The notes under the pieces are model-generated. The model did not search any database. It was not told the origin of the DNA and saw only the letters and a program-made list of their open reading frames with translations. Below, piece by piece: positions 8,105 through 16,684 of a stretch of DNA of 64,000 nucleotides. This stretch comes from CALOBA01 sp942491465 (lineage in GTDB: Bacteria > Pseudomonadota > Gammaproteobacteria > Chromatiales > Chromatiaceae): positions 62,001-126,000 of the forward strand of contig CALOBA010000071.1 in NCBI GenBank assembly GCA_942491465.1, in the 5' to 3' direction. The translations under genes were made by a program, and so were the position numbers. Positions within the stretch are counted from its first letter, which is position 1. Every line of letters begins with the position of its first letter.

Positions 8105-8609
8105 GGGGGTCGGCGTCGCCCCGACCCTGGTCTTCGGCTACGGCAATCCGTCGCGTGGCGACGACGCCCTGGGCTGGCGTCTGATCGAGCAACTGGATGC
8201 GCTGCGCGCCGCCGGCAGACTGGCCGGGGTCGATCTGCTGAGCGACTTCCAGCTGCAGATCGAGCATGTGCTCGATCTCCGGGGGCGCACCCGGGTGATC
8301 TTCGTCGATGCCGAGCTTGGCGAGGCCCCCCGGGGGCCTTGCCCGCCGTGGCGATGGCTTGCGGTCCGGCCCGAGGCGGAGCTTGGGTGGACCAGCCATG
8401 CCGTCGACCCGGACCAGCTCGCCGGTCTATTTGATCGCCTGTACCCGGATGATCGCCGCCCGTTGCTGCAAGTCCTGGCGATCCGCGGCCGGGGCGCCGA
8501 CTTGGGCGCCGGTCTGAGCAAGCCGGCACGCGCCAATCTGGCCTCGGCGGTGAGGATGCTGGCGGCTCACCTTGCCGGAATGAATCGCCGACGCGCTCAT
8601 CTCCGCTGA
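8097..8609 (+). CDS. hoxW: HoxW-type hydrogenase maturation endopeptidase
   Basis: A 170-residue HyaD/HoxW-family protease that trims the C-terminus of HoxH. It begins with the family signature FGYGNPSRGDDALGW; the conserved acidic residues that bind nickel are D in GDDALG and D in FVDAELG, with His in WTSHAVDP. The ATG at 8097 overlaps hoxH by 8 bp; a GTG at 8094 is the alternative. It closes the hox operon. Confidence 0.88.
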   Translation: MAEGVGVAPTLVFGYGNPSRGDDALGWRLIEQLDALRAAGRLAGVDLLSDFQLQIEHVLDLRGRTRVIFVDAELGEAPRGPCPPWRWLAVRPEAELGWTSHAVDPDQLAGLFDRLYPDDRRPLLQVLAIRGRGADLGAGLSKPARANLASAVRMLAAHLAGMNRRRAHLR

Positions 8610-8806
8610 GTCATCCCCGCATTCATCTGGAGGCGCACCGCTACGGCCTGCTGCGCGGCGAGCTGTCAGGACCTCAGGCTCGGGCTCGCCCCCTGCAAAA
8701 TCCAAGGCGGTGCCCGCTGCCATGCAGCGCGACAATGCGGTGTTGCGATGCGGGTGCCGGCGGTCGGACAATGCGCGCAGCCTCCCCACCCGCACGAGTC
8801 GACAGC

Positions 8807-10579
8807 ATGCGTTTTCCCTACGGTCTCGCCAACTTTCAGGCCATCGCCGAAGAAGGCTATCTGTACATCGACCGCACCGATCGCATCGGCGCCATCGAGG
8901 CGGCAGGCCCGCAGCTGCTGCTGCTGCGCCCGCGCCGCTTCGGCAAATCCCTGTGGCTGTCCACGCTGGAGAACTACTACGACCTGGCCAAGACCGAGCA
9001 ATTCGAACAGCTGTTTGGACACCTGAGGATCGGCCAGGCGCCCACCGCGCGGCACAACAGCTACTTCATCATGAAATGGAACTTCTCTCTGGTGGACCCG
9101 ATGGGGGATGCCGAGGCCATTCGCGGGGCGCTGCATCGGCACATCAATGTTCAGATCCAGACCACGCTGCGCAAATACCGAGACTGGATCTCGGCGGATG
9201 TGGAGGTGCAGCAGGACGCCATCGCCTCCTTCCAATCCCTGCTTGCGGCCGTCACCGAGACCCCCCACCGGCTCTACCTGCTGATTGACGAATACGACAA
9301 CTTCGCCAACGAGGTATTGGTCAGCCATCAGCAGGGGGAAGGCCGCTATCAAGAACTGGTCGGTGGTGAAGGGGCCATCAAGACCCTGTTCAAGGCAGTC
9401 AAGGATGCCGCCGAGGGGCGCGGCCTGGATCGGGTGTTCATCACCGGTGTCTCACCGGTGGTGCTGGCGGACATCACCAGCGGCTACAACGTGGTCAAGG
9501 ACATCTCCAGGGAGCCCGACTACGCCGACCTGTGCGGGTTCCATGAGGCAGAGTGCCGCACCGTGCTCAATCAGATCATTGCTGATTGCGATCTGCCCGC
9601 GGAGCGGGCCGAGGAGGCGCTGGACCTGATGCGCACCTTCTACAACGGCTACAACTTCTCCCTCAAGCCCGAGGGCGGGCAGATCTACAACCCGACCCTG
9701 GCCCTGTATTTCTTCGAACACCTAGCCGATCAATGCGAGTACCCCGAGGAGATGCTCGACAACAACCTGGCCATGGACCGCAACCGCATCGAGTACATCG
9801 CCCACCAGCCCCACGGCGAGGCGCTGGTGAGCGCCGCGCTGGATGCGGCCCATCCGCTCAGCGTCGATCGACTGGAGCAGCGCTTCGGCGTCGAGCGCAT
9901 GCTGCATGCCCCGCAGACCGAGGGCTTCCTCGCCTCCTTGCTCTATTACTTCGGCGTGCTCACCTACAGCGGGCGCGATCCGCTGGGCAACCTGCAGCTG
10001 CGCATCCCGAACCTGGTGGTGCGCAAGCTCTACATCGAGCGCATCCAGGAAGCGCTGCTGCCGGGCTACGACCTGGACCGCGAACGACGCGCCGTCAGCG
10101 AGCGTTTCTACACCGCCGGCGAGTTGGTACCGCTGTGTGACTTTATCGAGCAACGCTATCTGCCGGTGTTCGACAACCGCGATCTGCGCTGGTCCAACGA
10201 GCTGGTGGTCAAGACCGCGTTCCTGATCACGCTGTTCAACGACATCGCCTACATCATGGACTCGGAGACCGCCATCGCACGCGGCTACTGCGACCTGTCG
10301 CTGATCGTGCGCCCGGACCGGCGGCAATACGCCCTGCTGGACCATGTGATCGAATTCAAACACCTGAAGGTCAGCGACCTGCCGGGCCTCGACAGCGCAA
10401 CGCTGGCCGCCATGCCGCGCGACGAGTTGCGCGCAAGACCCGAGGTGGCGCAGCTACTGACCGATGCGCAAGGCCAGCTCGCCGGCTACCGCAAGACCCT
10501 GGAGGGCCTCTACGGGGACAGGCTCAAGCTGCGCACCCATGCCTTGGTCTGCATCGGGCTGGTGCGGTTCGTGTGGTGA
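8807..10579 (+). CDS. AAA-ATPase-like / PD-(D/E)XK nuclease family protein
   Basis: A 590-residue protein of a lineage-expanded family of unknown function. The N-terminal AAA-ATPase-like domain begins MRFPYGLANF and carries a P-loop-like LRPRRFGKSLWLS near residue 45 and Walker B-like LLIDEYDNFA near residue 165. The C-terminal part (from about 480) ends in a PD-(D/E)XK nuclease-like fold, with LSLIVRP followed by HVIEFKHLK. The start is set at the family N-terminus (ATG 8807); the Shine-Dalgarno is weak. It stands alone between hoxW and tRNA-Pro. Other bacteria carry many paralogs; a defence or DNA-transaction role is only inferred. Confidence 0.8.
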   Translation: MRFPYGLANFQAIAEEGYLYIDRTDRIGAIEAAGPQLLLLRPRRFGKSLWLSTLENYYDLAKTEQFEQLFGHLRIGQAPTARHNSYFIMKWNFSLVDPMGDAEAIRGALHRHINVQIQTTLRKYRDWISADVEVQQDAIASFQSLLAAVTETPHRLYLLIDEYDNFANEVLVSHQQGEGRYQELVGGEGAIKTLFKAVKDAAEGRGLDRVFITGVSPVVLADITSGYNVVKDISREPDYADLCGFHEAECRTVLNQIIADCDLPAERAEEALDLMRTFYNGYNFSLKPEGGQIYNPTLALYFFEHLADQCEYPEEMLDNNLAMDRNRIEYIAHQPHGEALVSAALDAAHPLSVDRLEQRFGVERMLHAPQTEGFLASLLYYFGVLTYSGRDPLGNLQLRIPNLVVRKLYIERIQEALLPGYDLDRERRAVSERFYTAGELVPLCDFIEQRYLPVFDNRDLRWSNELVVKTAFLITLFNDIAYIMDSETAIARGYCDLSLIVRPDRRQYALLDHVIEFKHLKVSDLPGLDSATLAAMPRDELRARPEVAQLLTDAQGQLAGYRKTLEGLYGDRLKLRTHALVCIGLVRFVW

Positions 10580-10940
10580 GCCGCGCCCACCCTGGCCAAG
10601 CTTGATTGCGTCCATCGATGAGGTTGACGAGGATGTCGTCAAGGATCGGGGTCGAGGATCAGGGGCGGCTTGTCCTCCAGCATCGCGGTGATGGAGGCGA
10701 GTCGAGATCGGGCCCATCAGAATCAGCAGCAGGGCAGAGACCTTGTACAGGTGGCTCGGCGGCTCCTGGCTGATGGTCGGGAGCAGGAACAAGGCGATTT
10801 CAATGGGAGCTGATTTGCAGGCGGAGGCTGCTCGCCGTCACCGGGCTGAAGGTGATCAGGTCTGGGCTGGTCGGCTTGGTATTGCTGTTTGGCACCTGGG
10901 GCAGGGCGCCGGTCGCATCCGCGGTTGCACTCTTCACCAG
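10580..10940. other. Non-coding stretch, possibly decayed coding DNA
   Basis: No convincing gene. On the minus strand, fragments of hydrophobic reading frame (for example HLYKVSALLLILMGPIS near 10740) switch frame and hit stops, suggesting a decayed membrane-protein gene that I cannot name. It leads into the tandem repeats of 10941-11019. Confidence 0.35.
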
Positions 10941-11012
10941 AAAGCCCTTGGAAGCAGCTCACCAGAAGGCCCTCGGAAGCAGCTCACCAGAAGGCCCTTG
11001 GAAGCAGCTCAC
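10941..11012. repeat. Tandem 25-bp repeats derived from the tRNA-Pro terminator arm
   Basis: Units at 10941-10965, 10966-10990 and 10991-11012 (partial) share the core GGAAGCAGCTCACCAG preceded by AAGGCCCTT or AAAGCCCTT. The same core, AAGGCCCCTGGAAGCAGC, is one arm of the adjacent terminator (11013-11059). The array therefore looks like serial duplication of a terminator half. Confidence 0.8.
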
Positions 11013-11059
11013 AAAAAAAGGCCCCTGGAAGCAGCGCGTGACTGCTCCGCAAGGGCCTT
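11013..11059 (-). terminator. Rho-independent terminator of tRNA-Pro
   Basis: On the minus strand a long stem (11059-11043 pairing with 11034-11018, one mismatch and one bulge) is followed by a run of seven T. It lies 25 bp after the tRNA 3' end. Confidence 0.85.
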
Positions 11060-11083
11060 GAATTTGCGCTTTGGCAATTGAAT

Positions 11084-11160
11084 TGGTCGGGGTGAGAGGA
11101 TTCGAACCTCCGGCCCCTGCCTCCCGAAGGCAGTGCTCTACCAGGCTGAGCTACACCCCG
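11084..11160 (-). tRNA. tRNA-Pro (anticodon CGG)
   Basis: A 77-nt cloverleaf on the minus strand. The acceptor arm CGGGGTG pairs with CACCCCG, followed by A and an encoded CCA end. The D-arm contains AGCTCAGCCTGGTAGAGC. The anticodon stem CTGCC/GGCAG holds loop TTCGGGA with anticodon CGG. The T-arm contains GGTTCGAATCC. It is followed by a strong terminator. Confidence 0.97.
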
Positions 11161-11317
11161 ATGTTCTGTTCCGGCACGGTTCTTCGGGACCCGTGTCGGT
11201 GGCTGCCGGGACTGACCCCGGCTGGAGAAGACGGTCTTTGGTGCTCCTGCACCGTTTCCGTTTACCCCGTCTGCATCGACCTTTTCTGACCGCTGCGTCT
11301 CCGAGGGGAGCGCGGGA

Positions 11318-12286
11318 TCAATACGTGCGAGCGACGGAAAAGTCTGCGGTTGCCGCGAGGGCTTCGCGAGAAGCCGACGGGGGGAGACTTTCCAAGACCG
11401 CCTTCGCTCGATCCACATGGCTGCGAGCGAGCGCAACAGTATAGTCGATGGCGTCGGTGGAGACAATAGCGTTGATCACGCTATCGATGTTTTCGCGACC
11501 ACCGTTCTCAATGGCCTCCCGCAGCAGGCTGCGCTGCTCGTCGGTACCGACCTCCATGGCCCGAATGACCGGCAGCGTGGGTTTGCCTTCCTCGAGATCG
11601 TCGCCGACGTTCTTCCCCATCGTGCCCTTGTCGGACATGTAGTCGAGGGCATCGTCGACGAGCTGGAAGGCGACGCCGAGATGGCGGCCGTAGGCGGCCA
11701 TGCCGTCTTCGATCTCCGGCGGTGCCTCTGCAAGGATGGCCCCGAGTCGCGTCCCGGCCTCGAACAGCGTGGCCGTCTTGCGCTCGATGACCTCCATGTA
11801 GCGCGCCTCGGTGGTGTCGGGGTCGTGCGCGTTCAGCAACTGCAGCACTTCGCCCTCGGCGATGCGGTTGGTGGCACGGGACAGCACGTCCATCACGCGC
11901 ATCATGCCGACTTCAACCATCATCTCGAAGGCGCGCGAGTAGAGGAAGTCGCCCACCAGCACGCTCGCATCGTTACCCCAGACGGCGTTGGCGGTATTGC
12001 GATTGCGACGCATCTCGGAACCGTCGACGACGTCGTCATGCAGCAGCGTTGCCGTATGGATGAACTCGACGATGGCGGCCATATCGATATGCCGCTCGCC
12101 GCCGTACCCGCAAGCCCGTGCGGCCAACAGCACAAGCAGCGGGCGCAGCCGTTTCCCGCCGCTGCCGACGATGTAATGTCCAATCTGATTGATAAGCACG
12201 ACATCTGAGCGCAGTCGCTCGAGAATCAGCTCATTGACGGCCTTGATGTCATCGCTGACGGGGGCCCGAATGGCGGAGAGATCCAT
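11318..12286 (-). CDS. ispB: Octaprenyl (polyprenyl) diphosphate synthase
   Basis: A 322-residue trans-isoprenyl diphosphate synthase making the quinone side chain. The two aspartate-rich motifs are visible, LLHDDVVDGSEMRR near residue 85 and LVDDALDYMSD near residue 212, with GGKRLRPLLV at the isopentenyl diphosphate site. Length equals E. coli IspB (323). The ATG at 12286 gives the family N-terminus MDLSAIRAPV. It is divergent from rplU, the classical ispB/rplU arrangement. Chain length is not predictable from sequence alone. Confidence 0.93.
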   Translation of the reverse strand: MDLSAIRAPVSDDIKAVNELILERLRSDVVLINQIGHYIVGSGGKRLRPLLVLLAARACGYGGERHIDMAAIVEFIHTATLLHDDVVDGSEMRRNRNTANAVWGNDASVLVGDFLYSRAFEMMVEVGMMRVMDVLSRATNRIAEGEVLQLLNAHDPDTTEARYMEVIERKTATLFEAGTRLGAILAEAPPEIEDGMAAYGRHLGVAFQLVDDALDYMSDKGTMGKNVGDDLEEGKPTLPVIRAMEVGTDEQRSLLREAIENGGRENIDSVINAIVSTDAIDYTVALARSHVDRAKAVLESLPPSASREALAATADFSVARTY

Positions 12287-12362
12287 AAGCAGGGTCAGTC
12301 GGAAGGGAGGGCGAACGGTGGAGGATTGCAGGGCGAAAAATGCACGATCTGCAAACGAGATG

Positions 12363-12391
12363 ATGCTAGGGTCCGGGTCGAGCGCTGTCAA
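12363..12391 (-). promoter_or_regulatory. Probable ispB promoter
   Basis: Minus strand TTGACA (12391-12386), 17-bp spacer, TAGCAT (12368-12363), about 75 bp upstream of the ispB ATG. Confidence 0.65.
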
Positions 12392-12442
12392 GCTGCGACT
12401 CAGCCCCGCCCCGCTGCCATGGGCCAACCGGCGGCCCCACGC

Positions 12443-12471
12443 TTGACACTTGAGGTGCCGATCTGTATCTT
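12443..12471 (+). promoter_or_regulatory. Probable rplU operon promoter
   Basis: TTGACA (12443-12448), 17-bp spacer, TATCTT (12466-12471), giving a leader of about 125 nt before rplU. The remaining ispB-rplU gap shows nothing else recognisable. Confidence 0.7.
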
Positions 12472-12602
12472 CGGCCGGCTTAAACGGTGCGAGCAGAAAC
12501 AACGCCCAGGACCAACGCGTCCCGGCGCAGCTCAGGCCGTAAGCATTCTCTCCCGCGCCCGGCAGCCCGGAGCGCCATCCACACATATTTGAGGGGTCGA
12601 CG

Positions 12603-12917
12603 ATGTACGCGGTGATTCAAACCGGCGGCAAACAGTACCGCGTCAGCGAGGGTGACAAGCTTCGAGTCGAGAAGCTGGATGTCGAGGCCGGCGGCGACGT
12701 CGAGATCGATCAGGTCCTGCTGATCGCCGACGACGACAACGTTCAGGTCGGAAAGCCCTACATCGACGGCGGCAAGGTGACCGCATCGGTCGAGGGTCAT
12801 GGTCGCGGCGATAAGGTGACGATCATCAAGTTCCGCCGCCGTAAGCACCACATGAAGCGCCAAGGCCATCGTCAGTGGTACACGGAGCTGAAGGTCACCG
12901 GCATCAGCGCCGGCTGA
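12603..12917 (+). CDS. rplU: Ribosomal protein bL21
   Basis: A 104-residue 50S subunit protein that binds 23S rRNA. It starts MYAVIQTGGKQYRV, the family signature, and contains the basic segment KFRRRKHHMKRQGHRQ. The ATG at 12603 follows GAGGGG. It is first in rplU-rpmA, with rpmA 48 bp downstream. Confidence 0.98.
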   Translation: MYAVIQTGGKQYRVSEGDKLRVEKLDVEAGGDVEIDQVLLIADDDNVQVGKPYIDGGKVTASVEGHGRGDKVTIIKFRRRKHHMKRQGHRQWYTELKVTGISAG

Positions 12918-12965
12918 CGAAACCCGAATCCCCTTACGACAAGCTCAAACGAATAGGTTTCAACC

Positions 12966-13238
12966 ATGGCACATAAGAAGGCAGGCGGTAGCTCACGCAA
13001 CGGCCGCGATTCCGAATCCAAGCGCCTTGGCGTCAAGCTTTTCGGCGGTCAAGCAGTCAAGGCCGGCGGCATCATCGTGCGGCAGCGGGGCACCCGTTTC
13101 CACGGTGGCGTCAACGTCGGTTGCGGCCGCGACCACACGCTGTTCGCATTGGCCGACGGCCGAGTCCGGTTTGAGGTCAAAGGGCCGCGCAACCGCAAGT
13201 TCGTCAGCGTCGAGCCGATCGAACAGTCCGCGGGCTGA
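12966..13238 (+). CDS. rpmA: Ribosomal protein bL27
   Basis: A 90-residue 50S protein whose N-terminus reaches the peptidyl transferase centre. It starts MAHKKAGGSSRNGRDS and contains GGIIVRQRGTRFHGG, both diagnostic. There is no cleavable N-terminal extension of the Firmicutes type. A terminator follows at 13325. Confidence 0.98.
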   Translation: MAHKKAGGSSRNGRDSESKRLGVKLFGGQAVKAGGIIVRQRGTRFHGGVNVGCGRDHTLFALADGRVRFEVKGPRNRKFVSVEPIEQSAG

Positions 13239-13324
13239 GCAATTCGCCGGCTCCGGCCCGAGACGGCTCCCCGCATCGGCGGGCAGTGACTCCGCCGCCC
13301 TCGGGGCATGCGCTATCGGCTCGA

Positions 13325-13349
13325 GGCCCCGTCATCGACGGGGCCTTTT
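13325..13349 (+). terminator. Rho-independent terminator after rpmA
   Basis: Perfect 9-bp stem GGCCCCGTC/GACGGGGCC with ATC loop and TTTT. It separates the ribosomal pair from obgE, which is 133 bp further on and so probably has its own start or relies on read-through. Confidence 0.88.
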
Positions 13350-13481
13350 GTTTATCTATTCGTCCTCAAGCGGTATTTTTGCCGCTCGCGTCAGCCGCAG
13401 CCGTCTCCAGGCCGGGCGCGATGCGCCACCTCCGGCATCCGCCGCAACCCCCCATAGCGAGCCGCCGCTGGATCAGGAAAT

Positions 13482-14582
13482 ATGAAATTCGTCGATGAGG
13501 CGTTGATCCATGTCCAGGCCGGTGACGGCGGCAACGGCTGCGTCAGCTTTCGCCGCGAGCGCTTTATCCCGAGAGGCGGACCGGACGGTGGAGATGGTGG
13601 AAACGGCGGCAGCGTCTGGCTGGTCGGTGACTCCGGACTGAATACCCTGGTGGACTTTCGCCACCGCCGTCGTTTTCGCGCCGAGCGCGGGCGCGACGGC
13701 ATGGGGCGCAACATGACCGGTCGCTCCGGTGGCGATCTGGAGGTCGCGGTCCCCCTGGGTACGCGCGTCATCGACGATGAGAGCGACGACTGCATCGGCG
13801 AGCTGTTGCGTCCCGATGAGCGCCTGCTGGTGGCCCGGGGCGGCTTTCACGGCATCGGCAATGCCCGCTTCAAGTCCAGCACCAATCGCGCCCCGCGCCA
13901 GTCGTCCCCCGGCAAGCCCGGAGACCGCCGACAGTTGCGCCTGGAACTGGTGCTGCTGGCCGACGTCGGCCTCCTCGGTCTTCCGAACGCCGGCAAGTCC
14001 ACCCTGATCCGACAGCTCTCAAGCGCGCGTCCCAAGGTCGCCGACTACCCGTTCACAACCCTCTATCCGTCCCTCGGGGTGGTGCGGCTCGGACGCGACC
14101 GCAGCTTCGTGCTCGCCGACATCCCCGGGCTGATTGCCGGCGCCGCCGAGGGTGCCGGCCTCGGCATACGCTTTCTCCGCCATCTGGCCCGAACCCGACT
14201 GCTGCTGCACTTGGTCGATCTGGCCCCCCCCGACGGCAGCCCGGCCCCTGCCGATCAGGTGCGGACACTCGAGCACGAGCTGGCCGCCTTCGCCGACGAG
14301 CTGGCGGCAAAGGAGCGCTGGCTGGTGCTGAACAAGTCCGACCTGCTGACGGACGAGGAGGCCGCCGAGCGAGGCCATGCGCTGGCCGATGCGTTGGGCT
14401 GGACCGGGCAGGTCCACCTGATCTCCGCGGCGACCGGCGCCGGCACCGCGCCCCTGGCGCAGGCCCTGATGCAGCGTTTAGAGCAAATGCCGAATCCGCT
14501 GGCCGAGCGACTTGCGGAGACGCAATCCCCTGCTGAATCCACCACGCCCCCCGACGATGACGACTGGCACCCCCTCGGCTGA
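13482..14582 (+). CDS. obgE: Obg-family GTPase (ObgE/CgtA)
   Basis: A 366-residue ribosome-associated GTPase involved in 50S assembly and growth control. The N-terminal glycine-rich Obg fold (MKFVDEALIHVQAGDGGNGC) covers about residues 1-158. The G domain follows with G1 GLPNAGKSTL, G3 DIPGLIAGA, G4 NKSD and G5 SAATGAG, and the acidic tail is PPDDDDWHP. The position after rplU-rpmA is conserved. The end overlaps proB by 26 bp. Confidence 0.97.
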   Translation: MKFVDEALIHVQAGDGGNGCVSFRRERFIPRGGPDGGDGGNGGSVWLVGDSGLNTLVDFRHRRRFRAERGRDGMGRNMTGRSGGDLEVAVPLGTRVIDDESDDCIGELLRPDERLLVARGGFHGIGNARFKSSTNRAPRQSSPGKPGDRRQLRLELVLLADVGLLGLPNAGKSTLIRQLSSARPKVADYPFTTLYPSLGVVRLGRDRSFVLADIPGLIAGAAEGAGLGIRFLRHLARTRLLLHLVDLAPPDGSPAPADQVRTLEHELAAFADELAAKERWLVLNKSDLLTDEEAAERGHALADALGWTGQVHLISAATGAGTAPLAQALMQRLEQMPNPLAERLAETQSPAESTTPPDDDDWHPLG

Positions 14583-15774
14583 CGCCAACAGCGCCCATTC
14601 GGAAGGCAAGCGCGCCACCCCCGCGGCAGCAAACGGCAATGGCTTTGCGCCCTTCAGCCGCGCACAGGTCCCGGCCACGCGCCGCTGGGTGGTCAAGATC
14701 GGCAGCGCGCTGCTGACCAATGATGGGGCCGGCCTGGAGCGCCGCATCCTGTCAGATTGGGTCGCGCAAATGGCGGCCCGCTGCGACGGCGGACGCGAGT
14801 TGGTCTTGGTCTCCTCCGGCGCCGTCGCCCAAGGTATGGCCAGGATGGGCTGGCAGCGCCGGCCCACCAGCCTGCATGCGCTGCAGGCCGCCGCGGCCAT
14901 CGGCCAGATGGGGCTGATCCGCGTCTACGAAGGCTGCTTCGAGCGGCACGGTCGCCACACCGCTCAGGTGTTGTTGACCCGCGACGACCTGGCCGACCGT
15001 CGTCGCTACCTCAACGCCCGCAGCACCCTACGCACACTGCTGTCGCTGGGCGTCGTGCCCGTGGTGAACGAAAACGACACGGTGGCCAACGATGAACTCC
15101 GCTTCGGCGACAACGACACGCTGGCGGCCCTGGTCGCCAACCTGATCGAGGCCGATCTGCTGATCCTGCTCACGGACCAGGACGGCCTGTTCGACGCGGA
15201 CCCGCGCACCAGCCCGGATGCACGCCTGATCCCCAGCATGCGTGTCGACGACCCGTTGCTGGACGCCGTCGCCGGCGGCAGTCGCGGCGGTCTCGGCCGC
15301 GGCGGTATGGTCACCAAGGTCCGGGCTGCCCGTTTGGCCGCGCGTTCGGGCTGCGCCACCATCATCGCCCCCGGTCGCGGCGAGCATGTGCTCGACCGCA
15401 TCAGCGATGGTGAGGCGGTCGGCACCCTGCTGACCCCGGTGCAAGGACCGCTGGCCGCGCGTAAGCAGTGGCTGGCGGGGCACCTTCAGGTGCACGGCCG
15501 ACTGGTGCTGGACGCGGGGGCGGTCCGGGCCTTGCGCGTGAAGGGCAAGAGCCTGCTCGCGGTGGGCGTCAAGGGGGTGTTCGGCGAGTTCGAGCGCGGC
15601 GAGGTGGTGGCCTGTGTGGACGAGGCAGGCCAGGAGGTCGCCCGCGGGTTGGTCAACTACGGCGCCCGCGACAGCCACCGACTACAGGGGCGCCCCAGCG
15701 CCGAGTTTGCCGCCATCCTCGGCTATATCGACGACGAGGAGCTGATCCATCGGGACAATCTGGTGCTGCTCTGA
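14557..15774 (+). CDS. proB: Glutamate 5-kinase with C-terminal PUA domain
   Basis: A 405-residue enzyme phosphorylating glutamate in the first step of proline synthesis. After a variable 40-residue N-terminal extension, the kinase domain begins RWVVKIGSALLTNDG. Further motifs are VLVSSGAVAQG, NENDTV, FGDNDTLAALVA and GRGGMVTKVRAA. The PUA domain occupies about the last 110 residues. The ATG at 14557 lies inside obgE; an internal start nearer VPATRRWVVK is possible. obgE-proB pairing is usual in gammaproteobacteria. Confidence 0.94.
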   Translation: MTTGTPSADANSAHSEGKRATPAAANGNGFAPFSRAQVPATRRWVVKIGSALLTNDGAGLERRILSDWVAQMAARCDGGRELVLVSSGAVAQGMARMGWQRRPTSLHALQAAAAIGQMGLIRVYEGCFERHGRHTAQVLLTRDDLADRRRYLNARSTLRTLLSLGVVPVVNENDTVANDELRFGDNDTLAALVANLIEADLLILLTDQDGLFDADPRTSPDARLIPSMRVDDPLLDAVAGGSRGGLGRGGMVTKVRAARLAARSGCATIIAPGRGEHVLDRISDGEAVGTLLTPVQGPLAARKQWLAGHLQVHGRLVLDAGAVRALRVKGKSLLAVGVKGVFGEFERGEVVACVDEAGQEVARGLVNYGARDSHRLQGRPSAEFAAILGYIDDEELIHRDNLVLL

Positions 15775-15806
15775 GCAGCCTGAGAACCGCGCCCGACTCG
15801 CGACCT

Positions 15807-16066
15807 AGGCGATTGCCGGAAACTTTCATACCAGATGACGCAGGATTGACGTTTGCCTTCAAGGAGGACTGGCGGGAGCGTAGCTTGCTATGGATCGGTT
15901 CAGAAACAAGTGGCGCAGACGCCCGCTCGCTGAACCCTTTGATTGGCCGTTTCGTGGTTGCGTCTGCACCACTTGTTTCTGAACCTTGACTATGTGACCG
16001 CCAGCCCGACGCCGAAGGCGGGCGTCAAGACAAGTCAGATGGTATGAAAGTTGACAGAAATCGCCT
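15807..16066. mobile_element. Family B element (copy 1), interrupted by a family A element
   Basis: Ends carry an imperfect 33-bp inverted repeat beginning AGGCGATT and containing ACTTTCATACCA. Removing the inserted 97-bp family A element and its 5-bp duplication leaves 158 bp, exactly the length of copy 2 at 39741-39898. TA dinucleotides flank both ends. The right end abuts the stop codon (TTA, 16066-16068) of the secreted protein gene. No transposase is inside. Confidence 0.88.
15893..15989. mobile_element. Family A element, 97 bp (copy 1), nested in family B
   Basis: Body of 97 bp with about 30-bp terminal inverted repeats containing GGTTCAGAAACAAGTGG. It is flanked by CTATG on both sides (15888-15892 and 15990-15994). 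The uninterrupted family B copy has a single CTATG at this point, proving insertion with a 5-bp target duplication. Confidence 0.92.
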
Positions 16067-16485
16067 TAGTTCACCAGCCATTCGCCGGTGCTGCGGGTAA
16101 AGCGGATCGTCACCATCCTGGTCTCGGGGCGACCGGACCCGGACAGCTTCAGTCGTAGGTCCATCCGGCAGTCGAATGAGCGCGGCTCGTCCTCCACCGG
16201 AACACAACGGTGCAGCACCATGCCGTCCAGGCCCACCTGCAACGCAGCACCGGCATCGTCGGGCAGGAGTCGCGTCGCGTCGGCATTGAGGGTCTCGATA
16301 TGGGCCAGCAGCGCCGCCCGCACCTCCTTCGCCGAGGGGAGGGTCGACGCATCTTCTGCGGCCCCGTCCTGCGGCGCGGCCTGGCAGACGGTGGCGACGC
16401 TTGCGAGCAGCAATGCGGCGCCCGGAGCCCAGCGGCGAACGGCACGGCAACAACGGCGAGCCTGGCTTTCAATAACGGACATCAT
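16066..16485 (-). CDS. Putative secreted protein of unknown function
   Basis: A 139-residue protein with a Sec-type signal: basic ARRCCRAVRRW, hydrophobic GAALLLASVATVCQA and a likely cleavage after CQA-A. The mature part (about 100 residues) shows no domain I recognise; two Cys (HRCVP, FDCRM) could form a disulfide in the periplasm. Start at ATG 16485 or the adjacent ATG 16482. Its TAA stop coincides with the end of a family B element. Monocistronic, divergent from the SRPBCC gene. Confidence 0.65.
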   Translation of the reverse strand: MMSVIESQARRCCRAVRRWAPGAALLLASVATVCQAAPQDGAAEDASTLPSAKEVRAALLAHIETLNADATRLLPDDAGAALQVGLDGMVLHRCVPVEDEPRSFDCRMDLRLKLSGSGRPETRMVTIRFTRSTGEWLVN

Positions 16486-16684
16486 GACGGCGGAACCGGA
16501 TCGGCTTTCGGATGGCGGCAGGTGGCTGGATTGTAACGGTTCCGGCAGCGACGCGTCCGGGGGCGAATCCCGGGCTCGCGGGGAAACGGGCCTGACAACC
16601 GCAAGGGGGTCGGGTACGCTTGGATCGGTTTGATCAAGCCGTCGCGCGCCGATCCGGCGGCCATCCGTCACAGGGGAGACCTTC

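Noticed and set aside
10941..11019. CRISPR or attachment-site repeats next to tRNA-Pro
   Set aside because: The units are contiguous 25-bp tandem copies matching the tRNA terminator arm, not the tRNA 3' end, and no integrase is nearby.
15893..15989. Family A elements as rho-independent terminators or riboswitches
   Set aside because: There is no T-run, they occur in both orientations and have target duplications; mobility explains them better, though they may still affect transcripts.
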